DNA of 62,056 bases. It comes from a virus. Of the stretch, positions 48,530 through 59,500 are shown piece by piece. The translations under genes and the position numbers were made by a program. The first letter of the stretch is position 1; each line of letters begins with the position of its first letter. Location: positions 1 through 62,056 of the IMG/VR virus record IMGVR_UViG_3300012920_000038; one strand, written 5' to 3'. The notes beneath the pieces are model-generated. The model was not told the origin of the DNA and made no database searches. It saw nothing but the letters and a program-made list of their open reading frames with translations.

Positions 48530-51500
48530 GCTTACCCACACTAACACCAACATATTTCGACATCGAAATTGTAAAAGACGGTGTACCGACTGGTCGATAT
48601 ATAAACAGGGGTACAGCATTACCAGATAAGGATAGTGATTACAAGGTTTCAAACTCACCTAAATATGATTCTCGCTTGACAGAGGATCAGTTCTTGTATT
48701 GTGTACCTGGTATACAATATAAATTTTCAGCAAACCGGAGTATAGATAAAAATTTAGAAGAATATAAAACAGACGATCGGGCGGATAACTTTACATATAG
48801 AATATCTAAAAATAATATTGTATGGGAATTTGGAGACGGTACAACCTCAACAGAGTATGAACCAACACACACGTTTGACACAGCCGGTGAATTTACAATA
48901 CGGGTGATATTGTATGATATGAATGGTATTCCACGTAGAAATGTTTATACATACACTCTGGTGATGAGAAACTATTTAAATGACGAGGTTATTTGGGATT
49001 CACCGCGACTGAGAGACATAGGTATAGAGTATGCAATAGTATCCATACCATTCAAAACCAAATTGAGGAAAACAGTCAGTTGGCAAAATTTAAAAACTCT
49101 CGATACAATAACCATGTATGCTAGCGGTTCCAATTCAATTCCCGGTGTACAAAAAAACTTTATGAAAAACAAATACGCACATCTACAAAAGACATGGCGA
49201 TTTGTTGAAGATCTCGAAGATCCTGTACCTTTAGACCAAATAAATGTTGATGACAAGGATGTGTACGTTCGATCATCTGTTGATCAAATGCTGTACCCTC
49301 GGAACACATTAGAAGCAGCTGCTCATCCCACATACATGCAACTACTCATTGACAATTCATTAGATGATGTGAGTGAAACAACAATGATAGGCACCTCTGG
49401 GCACAAAGATGTCTATTATATAGACGACACTGCAAAAAATTATCTGTCACGTGATCTTGAACCAGTGTTTTTATTCGCAGCACTCTCTTCAACTGGTGAT
49501 TATGGCGAGGGTATTGAAACACCAACCGATGTCATGCCGGTGAAAGTGACATACCAACCGGCTACTAGCATGAGAATTAGTACCAACGGTATGCGAACAT
49601 TCGCATTTAGTGAAACTCTTTTTGTAGATAGTGAATATACTCTAAATATCGCGGCACTGAGTGAATATAACGTGATACTCAAGAGTGATTACGAACAATT
49701 TCGGATGCAGACATCATACGGTCAGTTACAACCATACGAAATGTCAATACAAATTGTAGATGATAACACATATCAACCTATTGATGTTGATATTGTGGAG
49801 AGAGATTTAGGTCTCACAACACACGGTTCCGGTAATGTAATAATCAATCCGAAACAAACAACGGATTCCGCGAAATTAAAAGCTAGTGTCAAGTTGATTG
49901 ACCCACCATACAGTCCAATCGATACAAATGTGTATGTATTGACTGATATGCATGATGTTAAAGCAAGATTTTTAGTTCCAGGCTTTGCGGACCCGAAAAA
50001 TCCGTTAGGAGCCAAGTATGGTACATTAGCAGACAACACATATGTGGCTGCTGTTGATAGCCCCACGTTGACAAGTCGATTGAATGACACAGACTTGCCG
50101 CATAGCTGTTTCGCAGTCGCGGTTGACCCAGGAAGGAATGTGGTTTATATCGCCAACGAATCAAATGATACAATATCCAAGTACAGCCGTTCCGGTGAAT
50201 TGTTGAATGATGAATTGCCGCTGTACATACCTAAATTGATCTGTCAATCTGGTGTTTTGAATCAACAGAAATTTCGATATGATGAGCGTGATGGTGACAG
50301 TATTCTAGATTACATATATGGTGCAATGATTCAGCTCCCGAGACGTTTTGAAGCCACGGCTGGTGAGTCATGCGATCGTTTCGATTTGAATATTGACACG
50401 CTCAAAGCAATGTCACCATCGTCGCTTGCTATAGATCATGACGGTAACATCTGGGTAACATTGATAGACGGAGGCATGACCGTCAAAATAACATCAGGTA
50501 CTGATGGTGAACACCGAGTAACAGCCATCGCACTACCACAAGATGCATCCGCAAATGTTGAGTCAAGCATTGATAACGGAGTTGCTAAACGAACCGCTAG
50601 CGGTGAAATGTTTTGGATGCCTTCCAAGGTTGTGACAGACATGAAAAATGATATATGGGTCAGTTACACTAACACCGAGAACATAAAATTGATAAAATAT
50701 GATGGTCGTCCATCACTTGATCAAAATGGCGAAATTGTATATAACATGAACCAGCTAGCATGTATTGATTCATTCCCTGTCGGTACCCATCTTGATGACA
50801 TGATAATTGACCCATACAACAATCTGTGGGTGTCAAACGCAACAAGTGAATCGAAACGACTAGATCCTGACACTGGTGACGTAATAAAGACCGGAGGTGG
50901 TGTATATCATATCGAGAACACCCAAAATCCAACAATTGCGAGATACATTGAAACATTTAACGAACATCCAAATTCAACAAATCAAGAATTGTTTGACAAG
51001 CCAACAGCCATGGCCATCGATTTGACAGACACGCTGTATGTCGCCACAAATGGAAGTAGTGTTGTGAGAATAGACATTAACACGTACAAAACAGACAGAA
51101 TATTTTACGGTGGAAAGAGCTGGTCTCAGAATGATGCATCAGCATTACGTGTACCGTATAACGATATCAGAGGAAGAGTATCTGCAATTGATGCTATAGG
51201 TGTCAATTCGGACAACAGATTGCTCATCATGAACAATGTGGAAAAGAAATTATATTCATATGTTTGTCCTTCAGAAAGAGAAAAAACATCCGATGTACTA
51301 GACCTAGATGATTATGCACTTGAAGGTGTTGTTTGTGATTTTTCAAATGACGAAACAGCAACTGTATTACAAGGCGCTGGTGACTGGACCGGGATGAGGT
51401 GGATTCAGAAATATATGAAACTTTTTCCAGCTAACCGTGTGTTGACTGGTGAGGTTGATCTGAGAGTATCAGATCCAGGCTCAAACGATATCGTCGTACA

Positions 51501-52368
51501 GAACGAAAACCACGACGCATCTCAATCCATTATAGATTACACGTTGCAAGACACAATAAATAGTAAAGATAATTTATTATACTGGTTTTTCAAGCAGATT
51601 GTGGGGGATATTGATAGCGATGTTGAAACATTGGGTAAAGTTGTTTACAGCAAGATAGCGAATTTCGTGCCAAATACAACAGATATAGACACATGTAATG
51701 CTGCTCAGTTGAGATCTATAGCGACACAGATAGGATGTGACATTAAGGGGTTCAATTACACGTATCCAGGTTCTATACAAAGACTAGTTGACATTTTATC
51801 AATAAAATATTCAACATTATTTGGATCACGTGACCAAACAGGTTTTCAATTAACAAAAAACGGTTACGCAAACAGTTTCAATCATGGACGAAACGTAAAA
51901 CCTGACCCTATTGCTGATTATGATAATTATACAATTAGAGTTGGTAATAGAATTGTCGCTCGTGAACTCTACAATAATAACAACACCATAATCGAACCAA
52001 TGGCAATAGCTGGTGACGTGACAGATCCAAATTACAGCACATTACACGGGGGTTTGTCCGCATATGATCTAAATTTATATAATGTTATTGATACTACCAC
52101 GGGTAAACCTACAGGTAGAAACTGGAACTGGGGCTTATCACACCCGAATGATGAAAGTGTATTCTTGTATTATGATTTTTATGAATATGTTAGTGATTCA
52201 AACTACAGTAATGAAAACTTCACGCAGCTTGCTGGTGTTATAGATTGGAATAACAATCAAACGACAGTAAATGAAGACTCGACATTATCAGACTGGCAAA
52301 ACGATGGAGGTTTGGTTGAGATGATAATTGATAAAAAGCTAAGAAAAGGACTGAACCTAATGTCATGA
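48526..52368 (+). CDS. Giant baseplate wedge protein, gp7-like, with PKD and NHL domains
   Basis: A 1280-aa protein directly after gp6, the place of gp7 in T4 (1032 aa). A PKD domain lies near residues 60-135 (WEFGDGTTSTEYEPTHTFDTAG). A beta-propeller of NHL type spans about 520-930 with repeated blocks such as VDPGRNVVYIANESND, IDHDGNIWVTLIDGG, IDPYNNLWVSNA and IDLTDTLYVATNGSS. The end (LRSIATQIGCDIKGFNYTYPGSIQRLVDILSIKYS) is helical. PKD and NHL domains suggest surface-exposed interaction modules added to a wedge scaffold. The gp7 name is by position, not by motif. Confidence 0.65.
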   Translation: MSLPTLTPTYFDIEIVKDGVPTGRYINRGTALPDKDSDYKVSNSPKYDSRLTEDQFLYCVPGIQYKFSANRSIDKNLEEYKTDDRADNFTYRISKNNIVWEFGDGTTSTEYEPTHTFDTAGEFTIRVILYDMNGIPRRNVYTYTLVMRNYLNDEVIWDSPRLRDIGIEYAIVSIPFKTKLRKTVSWQNLKTLDTITMYASGSNSIPGVQKNFMKNKYAHLQKTWRFVEDLEDPVPLDQINVDDKDVYVRSSVDQMLYPRNTLEAAAHPTYMQLLIDNSLDDVSETTMIGTSGHKDVYYIDDTAKNYLSRDLEPVFLFAALSSTGDYGEGIETPTDVMPVKVTYQPATSMRISTNGMRTFAFSETLFVDSEYTLNIAALSEYNVILKSDYEQFRMQTSYGQLQPYEMSIQIVDDNTYQPIDVDIVERDLGLTTHGSGNVIINPKQTTDSAKLKASVKLIDPPYSPIDTNVYVLTDMHDVKARFLVPGFADPKNPLGAKYGTLADNTYVAAVDSPTLTSRLNDTDLPHSCFAVAVDPGRNVVYIANESNDTISKYSRSGELLNDELPLYIPKLICQSGVLNQQKFRYDERDGDSILDYIYGAMIQLPRRFEATAGESCDRFDLNIDTLKAMSPSSLAIDHDGNIWVTLIDGGMTVKITSGTDGEHRVTAIALPQDASANVESSIDNGVAKRTASGEMFWMPSKVVTDMKNDIWVSYTNTENIKLIKYDGRPSLDQNGEIVYNMNQLACIDSFPVGTHLDDMIIDPYNNLWVSNATSESKRLDPDTGDVIKTGGGVYHIENTQNPTIARYIETFNEHPNSTNQELFDKPTAMAIDLTDTLYVATNGSSVVRIDINTYKTDRIFYGGKSWSQNDASALRVPYNDIRGRVSAIDAIGVNSDNRLLIMNNVEKKLYSYVCPSEREKTSDVLDLDDYALEGVVCDFSNDETATVLQGAGDWTGMRWIQKYMKLFPANRVLTGEVDLRVSDPGSNDIVVQNENHDASQSIIDYTLQDTINSKDNLLYWFFKQIVGDIDSDVETLGKVVYSKIANFVPNTTDIDTCNAAQLRSIATQIGCDIKGFNYTYPGSIQRLVDILSIKYSTLFGSRDQTGFQLTKNGYANSFNHGRNVKPDPIADYDNYTIRVGNRIVARELYNNNNTIIEPMAIAGDVTDPNYSTLHGGLSAYDLNLYNVIDTTTGKPTGRNWNWGLSHPNDESVFLYYDFYEYVSDSNYSNENFTQLAGVIDWNNNQTTVNEDSTLSDWQNDGGLVEMIIDKKLRKGLNLMS

Positions 52369-55300
52369 CAAGTATCAACTACAAAAATTACAACACATCA
52401 CAAAGCATAGTAAATCAACAAGATGCTGTTGAGATAACTGGAGCTCAAGACAAAAACGAACCATTCACATTCTTACAATGGGCAAATTTATCAAGTATAT
52501 CTGATAAAAATTCTGATGTAGCCAAGCAACTGTATAACAAATATTTAACAGAATGGTCAGCAATCAAATCTGGTGATCTGAACAAATCTACCCAATCAGT
52601 CACAGAAATGTTTTCAAATTTCTTGAAACAACTACCCGCTGACACAACTGAAGACGAGTCAAGATACATAAACAACATCGACTATAGTGACAAATATGAA
52701 GTTGAATCGGCGATCAAATTTTTTGTGTCAAAATTGAAAAAAGTTTCCAATGAAATTGGCAACAACCGGCAGTCAGTTGCATTTCAAACAACACGTAACA
52801 GTATTCGAGGAACAAAATCCGGTTCGGCGTTACTTATAAAGGATATGTTGATACGAGTGTTGCGAGATGAGGATTTTATCTCTGACAAAATCATATCACC
52901 TGCTGACAAACAGAAAATTATCGATCAGATACAAGTGACTGTTACGGAATTGTATGATAGCAAAACGACCGGTACTGACAATACAGAAAATGATACAAAC
53001 ATTGTCAATCAAAAGGTTGAACAAAAAATTGAGTATGATCCTTACATTTTTATAGACACGGAAATCGCCACAGTAAATTTACTTGACAGTTATGGTACTA
53101 TTTTGTCTGATACAGTCAGTACGGTAACAACAAACAATCAAAATGAAATTGCTTTAAATTTTACACCAGATCTAAACACTGTACAAAATTTACCCAGCAG
53201 TGAATTTGTTGATTATAACAAAACAACATTGAATATTGATTCAATGATAAAAATTGTACCGCAGTTGATGTCGTCGAGAGTGGATTACGTCAACACATCA
53301 ACCTTATCCGCTGTTGAGACAGGTGAGCTGTTCGATTCGAGAAAAAATCTCAATAGATTGAGTTCGACATTGCATCCATCTATAGATATATTTGAAAACA
53401 CAAGTGTGAATCGTGTAACAACGGTTGGTAACTTCTACACACCAGCCAAGCTAGGTTTGTTGAAATATTACAGTTTTGATTTCACGCCAGAAATATTAAA
53501 CGAGCATCTTGAGAAAGATAAAATTTATACACATACTAATCTATCTGATAGTGGTTCTAATTTTAATAAAATACCGGTTGATTATTATGAAGATTTCACC
53601 ATGGTCAAAAACAGTACAGTTGAATCTGGTCGTCCGGGTGAAATTTCACATGATCTATTGAAAATACCTAGATTCCACAATTATCAATCTCGCGAACAAA
53701 CTAATGTTTTTTCACAAGAAGGTGTATCACGTAAAGATGATAGCTTCGATTTCTGGACCGGGGATGTTGATGATGTGTGGGCCAATCAAGACGTATTTGA
53801 ACTCGAAGCTGAAAATATATTTAATATAGACGATCGACAACAAACAATGTTTGCTAATGTCGGTCATATGTACAAATGGAAAACTGATGCACATGGAAAT
53901 GAATTTGGTGTGCTGAAGAAAATCGCACCTTTCCCTGGTTTGACGCTTGAAGACCTAAAGGACCCGGATCCAACTTCTGGTTGTTACATAATGGATGGTG
54001 ATCTGTTTAAAGACGGATCAACACGTGAAATAACAACATATGAATATACTGTCAACGAATCTTCTGGTAATTTGTTTACCAATCTACCATTTTCAAGAGT
54101 CGCAAATGGTATGTTTTTCTCCCGTGTTGATTGTGTATTTGAAGAACCAGAACCAGAAACACTTGTAATAGACATACCAAAATTGAGAGGTGGTCAGCTG
54201 TATTGTATCTGGCTTGATGGTTTTGTTATGCGGTTCAATGGGTTGTATGAACTTACAAGCACAAATAATGATAACAATTTTGCAGCCGATCCTAGCATAT
54301 CTAAGATATGGGATGGTCTTGATTTCAATCAAGTGTGTATAGCAGCACCCAGGACAGATGAATTTTACAAGCTTGAAACCACCCGGGTTCACATAGATGG
54401 ATCAGATCAATACGTACACACACAAGTTGAAAACTTGGATGATTTTGAATCATTAAATCTAGAAGATCAACAAATAACACCAGGTAATTTAGTTGTAAGA
54501 ACAGCGGATAGCGGCAAAATCGGCAATTTCAACACCATATGCGATAAAATTATCAACAAATATAGTTCGAACGCGCAACATGAAATAAACAACGAGCTTC
54601 TAGATATTGATATTATATCCGGTGACATAATAATATTTGAGACAACAAATTATTATATTATAGATCGGATAACTTACGACTACACAAACAACGAAATTAT
54701 TTCTGAAGAAACACCCGCTGAAATACATAAACATAGTGATGAATATGAGGAGTATGTTATTTCAGACTGGTTTTTTAATGAGAGTAAAAACCAAATTTTG
54801 TTTAGTGTGTTAAGAACTGTAAGAGATTCAATAACTAGAGACTCTAGAATTGAAACTGTGCTTTATTGGATTAACACAACAAACTTCACTCTACAAAAAT
54901 CGTCCCCGGTCATCGATTGGTACAATACACAAGAAATCGTTTCAAAATCCATACACAATTTACAAAAACCAAAGATAACATACAATTCCGAACTTGACAA
55001 ATATTATATAATTTGCACATGCAATTACTCGCAAATTGTTGATGGTCCAAAATCATTTGCGATTTTTGTATGTGGTATAAAGTCAAAAGGTGCAACCAAC
55101 GTAACGACAGCAACAACATATACAGCAACTCGACTAGCAATTGAAACTGGCGCGAACAGAACAGAGCAGGAACAACAGGTAAATGATTCTGAATCGTTGA
55201 TATTGACCGAAACATCAAGTAGAACGATAGATGGTTCCAAATATTACGGGGTTGTTGAATATAAAAATTCGTTGTATAATACGTTGGAATTGGATATATC

Positions 55301-56030
55301 AAGACTTGCTCCTAGTGAATTTGCTACTAGAGTTGAAGTCATGTTTGACGAGGAAGATGATAAAACAACGCAAACAAATACACATCGCCCTATCATAACA
55401 TATGATAATTTTGATAACTTAGTCGGTAACAACACACGTGATCCTCGCAATTACAAATTGCAACATGTATATACCAATAATAAACCACGAATTGTATGCA
55501 AGGTACAGCTCTACACATTGACAGAACCTTCTAGACCACGCGTGTACAAAGTGCTTGTTGAACAAAAGCCGACCGACATAACATCATCGTTTGGTAAAAT
55601 AGTCGGGGCTGGTGATGTAAGATTGAGATCACCACAAGGAGTACAAATCTCACATGTCACAGTGATTAATGAGCGTACCGGTGGAGAGAATCTCTTGCTA
55701 GTTTTAAAAACAACATCTCCAGATTACACAACAACAGTTTTATTAAAATTAGCGGAACCAATCCGGCAAACAATTACATACACGGCAACAGACAAAACGA
55801 TAATGACAGGTAAGTCTATAGATGATGTTAGATTGCGTATAAAATATGATAGCTTTGAAACAAACGAAAGTGTTATTGAATCAACTGAATCTGAATCTAC
55901 TGAAATTGTAGTTGATGAGACATACCAGCCGACACAGCAACCACAAACATCAAATCCGGTGACACCAACTGAGCCAGTATATCAACCAGACCCGGTATCT
56001 CAACCGGTATATTATCCATACAGTAAATAA
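52365..56030 (+). CDS. Giant tail/baseplate structural protein (1221 aa)
   Basis: Unrecognised by name. N-terminal region helical (FLQWANLSSISDKNSDVAKQ, FFVSKLKKVSNEIG, SALLIKDMLIRVLRDEDFISD), then a long beta-rich body (300-1100), and a Pro/Gln-rich tail (VYQPDPVSQPVYYPYSK). Overlaps the preceding wedge gene as ATGA, so it belongs to the 25-6-7-like operon. In T4 gp8 follows gp7 but is much smaller; a fused or replaced wedge/fibre anchor is possible. Domains could not be assigned further. Confidence 0.6.
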   Translation: MTSINYKNYNTSQSIVNQQDAVEITGAQDKNEPFTFLQWANLSSISDKNSDVAKQLYNKYLTEWSAIKSGDLNKSTQSVTEMFSNFLKQLPADTTEDESRYINNIDYSDKYEVESAIKFFVSKLKKVSNEIGNNRQSVAFQTTRNSIRGTKSGSALLIKDMLIRVLRDEDFISDKIISPADKQKIIDQIQVTVTELYDSKTTGTDNTENDTNIVNQKVEQKIEYDPYIFIDTEIATVNLLDSYGTILSDTVSTVTTNNQNEIALNFTPDLNTVQNLPSSEFVDYNKTTLNIDSMIKIVPQLMSSRVDYVNTSTLSAVETGELFDSRKNLNRLSSTLHPSIDIFENTSVNRVTTVGNFYTPAKLGLLKYYSFDFTPEILNEHLEKDKIYTHTNLSDSGSNFNKIPVDYYEDFTMVKNSTVESGRPGEISHDLLKIPRFHNYQSREQTNVFSQEGVSRKDDSFDFWTGDVDDVWANQDVFELEAENIFNIDDRQQTMFANVGHMYKWKTDAHGNEFGVLKKIAPFPGLTLEDLKDPDPTSGCYIMDGDLFKDGSTREITTYEYTVNESSGNLFTNLPFSRVANGMFFSRVDCVFEEPEPETLVIDIPKLRGGQLYCIWLDGFVMRFNGLYELTSTNNDNNFAADPSISKIWDGLDFNQVCIAAPRTDEFYKLETTRVHIDGSDQYVHTQVENLDDFESLNLEDQQITPGNLVVRTADSGKIGNFNTICDKIINKYSSNAQHEINNELLDIDIISGDIIIFETTNYYIIDRITYDYTNNEIISEETPAEIHKHSDEYEEYVISDWFFNESKNQILFSVLRTVRDSITRDSRIETVLYWINTTNFTLQKSSPVIDWYNTQEIVSKSIHNLQKPKITYNSELDKYYIICTCNYSQIVDGPKSFAIFVCGIKSKGATNVTTATTYTATRLAIETGANRTEQEQQVNDSESLILTETSSRTIDGSKYYGVVEYKNSLYNTLELDISRLAPSEFATRVEVMFDEEDDKTTQTNTHRPIITYDNFDNLVGNNTRDPRNYKLQHVYTNNKPRIVCKVQLYTLTEPSRPRVYKVLVEQKPTDITSSFGKIVGAGDVRLRSPQGVQISHVTVINERTGGENLLLVLKTTSPDYTTTVLLKLAEPIRQTITYTATDKTIMTGKSIDDVRLRIKYDSFETNESVIESTESESTEIVVDETYQPTQQPQTSNPVTPTEPVYQPDPVSQPVYYPYSK

Positions 56031-56075
56031 CCCTATCAAACACGGTTATAGTTATGGAGAGTTAGTACTCTGGTC

Positions 56076-56082
56076 ATAAGTA
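56076..56082 (+). promoter_or_regulatory. Late promoter motif, coiled-coil and fibre genes
   Basis: ATAAGTA exactly 5 nt before ATG 56088, in the 57-nt gap after the giant 1221-aa gene. Confidence 0.65.
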
Positions 56083-56087
56083 TTTCT

Positions 56088-56588
56088 ATGACAATATCAC
56101 ATCAATCGATCAATCGTGTAAGCGTTAATGATCTACCGGAAGCGATAACAATAAAGGATGATGATTTTATGTTGCTACAAAGCGACGGTGTTTCATCAAA
56201 AATACAAATATCAAACATTGTATTAGATCGAGAAAACATTACTTTTTATAATGAGATTGCAGATCTGAACCGTGTAACAACCGAGAACACACAATCAATC
56301 GAGCAGCTCAAACGCCAGGTCAACGGATCAGATTCTTCTGATGTTACAAGCGTTAGCCGTGTTGAAAATTTATTAGAGGTAACAGAAAATTTAACAACAA
56401 AAACAAATAATCTAGACGCGACAGTCAAGTCTAATAAACAACGTACCGAGTCTGTGAACACGACACTTTCAACAAAGATTGACAATGTGAATGCAGAACT
56501 GGCGAATGTGAATGCAGAACTGGTGAATGTGAAGAACGAAATTGCAAAAATATCATCCATTGTAGAGGAACTACAGGGGAACAAATAA
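56088..56588 (+). CDS. Short coiled-coil tail protein (166 aa)
   Basis: The N-terminal domain (SINRVSVNDLPEAITIKDDD, FMLLQSDGVSSKIQISNI) resembles the short beta domain found at the start of fibre or whisker proteins. The rest is a coiled coil of about 100 residues (IEQLKRQVNGS onward) with exact heptad repeats NVNAELA/NVNAELV encoded by a 21-bp tandem duplication. Likely a trimeric stalk or connector. ATAAGTA stands exactly 5 nt before ATG, so it starts a new late unit ahead of the giant fibre gene. Confidence 0.65.
   Translation: MTISHQSINRVSVNDLPEAITIKDDDFMLLQSDGVSSKIQISNIVLDRENITFYNEIADLNRVTTENTQSIEQLKRQVNGSDSSDVTSVSRVENLLEVTENLTTKTNNLDATVKSNKQRTESVNTTLSTKIDNVNAELANVNAELVNVKNEIAKISSIVEELQGNK
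56484..56535 (+). repeat. 21-bp coding repeat (heptad) in coiled-coil protein
   Basis: AATGTGAATGCAGAACTGGCG is repeated at 56505 with one or two changes and partly again at 56526, each encoding a seven-residue coiled-coil heptad (NVNAELA). Confidence 0.8.
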
Positions 56589-56595
56589 TACATAA

Positions 56596-59500
56596 ATGAA
56601 TGTAGTGCCTATCAGTGAAACAGGAATTGATGCCAATTGGTTCCCTGTACAGGCAGTTTATCCTAAAGACGGATCTGTTAATTTTCCCGGTGTTAAAGTA
56701 ACAGGTTCAGATAATATATCATTAAATTTATATGAATGTTTCAGCAATCTAAATGATAGTGATATAAACAATTATAGTCTGCTGTTGCTTACTGATAAAA
56801 GGACCATGCCGGAGATGATGGATGTAAAAACACCATCGAATCGTGTCAGTACGCAGGTTTTTACATCGACAATAATTGCAGATGATTTGGATCCATATTA
56901 TTTGTCGCTCCCGGCCGATTTTGTTGATACCGATACAACATCATATACACCCGGGTCTGTATTATTGAAATCCCCAAAACGTTACCGACAAGACAGTATA
57001 TCGATTAGAGCACATGACAGCTTATTCGAAGTCCGGGTTGATGTTGTAAAAGGCCAGACATTTGTTCAATTGTATCATGAAGCTTCTCGAAATGTTGCTA
57101 GCGTGACATATACATTAGGGTACAAAAACAATAAAATAGGATTTTATGAAGTGACAGGTAGTAAAAACAAGATGCAAACCGACTTCAAAAAAACCGCAAA
57201 CGCATGGAATAAATTTCCAGCATTTGTTGACTTTGATGACAATAGTTTCGTGATATTGACTCCGGACAAAAAAAGTGTTATTCGTCCAGATGTTATAACA
57301 TCAGAGTTACGGGCAGTACCACATGATGCAGGTAATATAGATGTTAACAAGACGCAGATGCATGACATGAAAAATGTATTTCGTTTTTCAAACAGGGTTG
57401 TGTCAAAAGATCAATTTGCAAATAATATCATGTCTAACAATTGGGTTGTGTATGAAGATAAACCATACATCAATCATGTAAACATATCTGCTAAAAACAC
57501 GCACATCAACAACAAAAACAATTTTTTAATCAACAGCGAGTACAACAACGTTAAATTTAACAACAAGACTGGTAAATACGATCTCCCGCTTGATATCACA
57601 CCATTAAAAAACCAGCTGTCAGTAAGTAACAATAATGTTGTAAACAACATATACAGGCGCAAACAAGGCAGTGTTAGAGATTATAACAAGATCTTCTCCG
57701 GCTCCAATCAAACACTAGGTTATGAAAATATTAGTTTAGGATTTGATACATATTTGAACCAACTGCATTTACCTGCTGGTAAAATAACTTATTTTCACAC
57801 CCCGAACAACATACACCCATTCAAAATAATCAACATAAATGACAGTGGATTGATCGAGTGCGGCTCTGTTGCCGGTGACACGCCGTTGCGGGCAGATAAA
57901 ATATTCAAAAAACGTGCTGGTTATCCAAACAACACAAACCACGGTACAGTATCAGATGAACAGAGTGGTAAATGGTTATGCGCTTGGCTGTATAAAGATC
58001 CAAAGACTTCAACAACAGTGTGGGTAGATAGATATTATTATCCAGATTTATTATCAAGTGCCGAGGCTTTAAAATTTACAGTTGATGATCCGCTTATTGA
58101 ATATGACACACAATATTCAGACAGAATTTCGAAAATCGGTCCATCAACACTTGTATTTGATAAAAAGAGTGACTTATGTTTCGAGCCCGGTAGTTTGTAT
58201 GCATATTATCATCTTGGGATGCACGATTTGGAGCAAATAAAACGAATCACAGATGAAAATTTTATTCGTTTGTCTGCAAATAAAATAAACGACATCACAA
58301 ACCCTTTCAATAACACAGAGTTGATTGAATCAGAATCAACTTTGTTCAATAGTGACACTAAAGACTATTCATTCATTAAAATACCAGAGAATCGTGAGAC
58401 AAAGAATAACATGACGATATCTTGTACGTTGCATAGTGAAGATTGGACTAAACGTTTCGGTAGCGTGGTCCTAGGAAACTACATGGAAACCGGCATGAGC
58501 TTGGTTAATAAGCGAATAATGTCACCAATACAGTTGCTGAGACATAACGAGTTTATTTATGTATACAACAACGATTTTAAAAAGATAAACACAATAAATG
58601 TAGGTAGAACCGATTTTAAAATAGTCGAGTCTGAGTATTTTCAGTCACTATCTGTTCTATATGAAGAAGACGGTAAATTGTTATTAAACAGATACAGCAC
58701 CATGTCACCATACCTCGTGAACAAACATGTTGTTGATGATGAATGGGCAGATAAAAAAGTATCTCTGGCGGATACACCTTTGAAATCATTTGATGATCGC
58801 GCTTATCTATTGTATGATAAAGCAACAGCACAATGCATTGAGATCGATACTGTGTCACTCATGACACAAACTTTCTCTGCAGAATACATGGCTGATATTG
58901 ATGAATTGCAGGGACAATTAAGCTTTTCAACCGAAAACATAATACCAACAGACGATCATATATATGTGTTTGACGATGTGATGCATCGTGTTGACGGTAA
59001 CGGTCATGTGTGGATTGTTGGATCGGACAATCGTACGATATATCGCTTCGATCCCGAGATCAGTCAATTCACTGGCGAGGTCAAACTTGTGGATAATACA
59101 AAAAAATCTGGTGCTCCATTTTCTGTATATTTTCCTGGCGGTGAGATTGTTGATATAAAATTTGATCAACACAACAATCTGTGGATACTACACACATTAG
59201 AGGGATTGCTTGTATGTAAAAAAATTGCCCCGGATAGAATCAACTCTGAAACAAAAGAGATTCTCGCGGATTTATCACTACAAACATCCGGATCAGCTAC
59301 ACTGCCAGACAGTTGGTTCCGGGATGAATATCTGGGTGTATCATATAATGTAGCACTTGCGAAAAATGAATCAACCTCGTCGCTTGCTGGGGGATGGGTG
59401 TATTCAATTGATCTCAAAACATTCGTATATGCACAAGAACGAGAAAAAGACAAACCAGCACCCAGGTGGTACTGGATTGACAAACTTGGATGGTTATACT

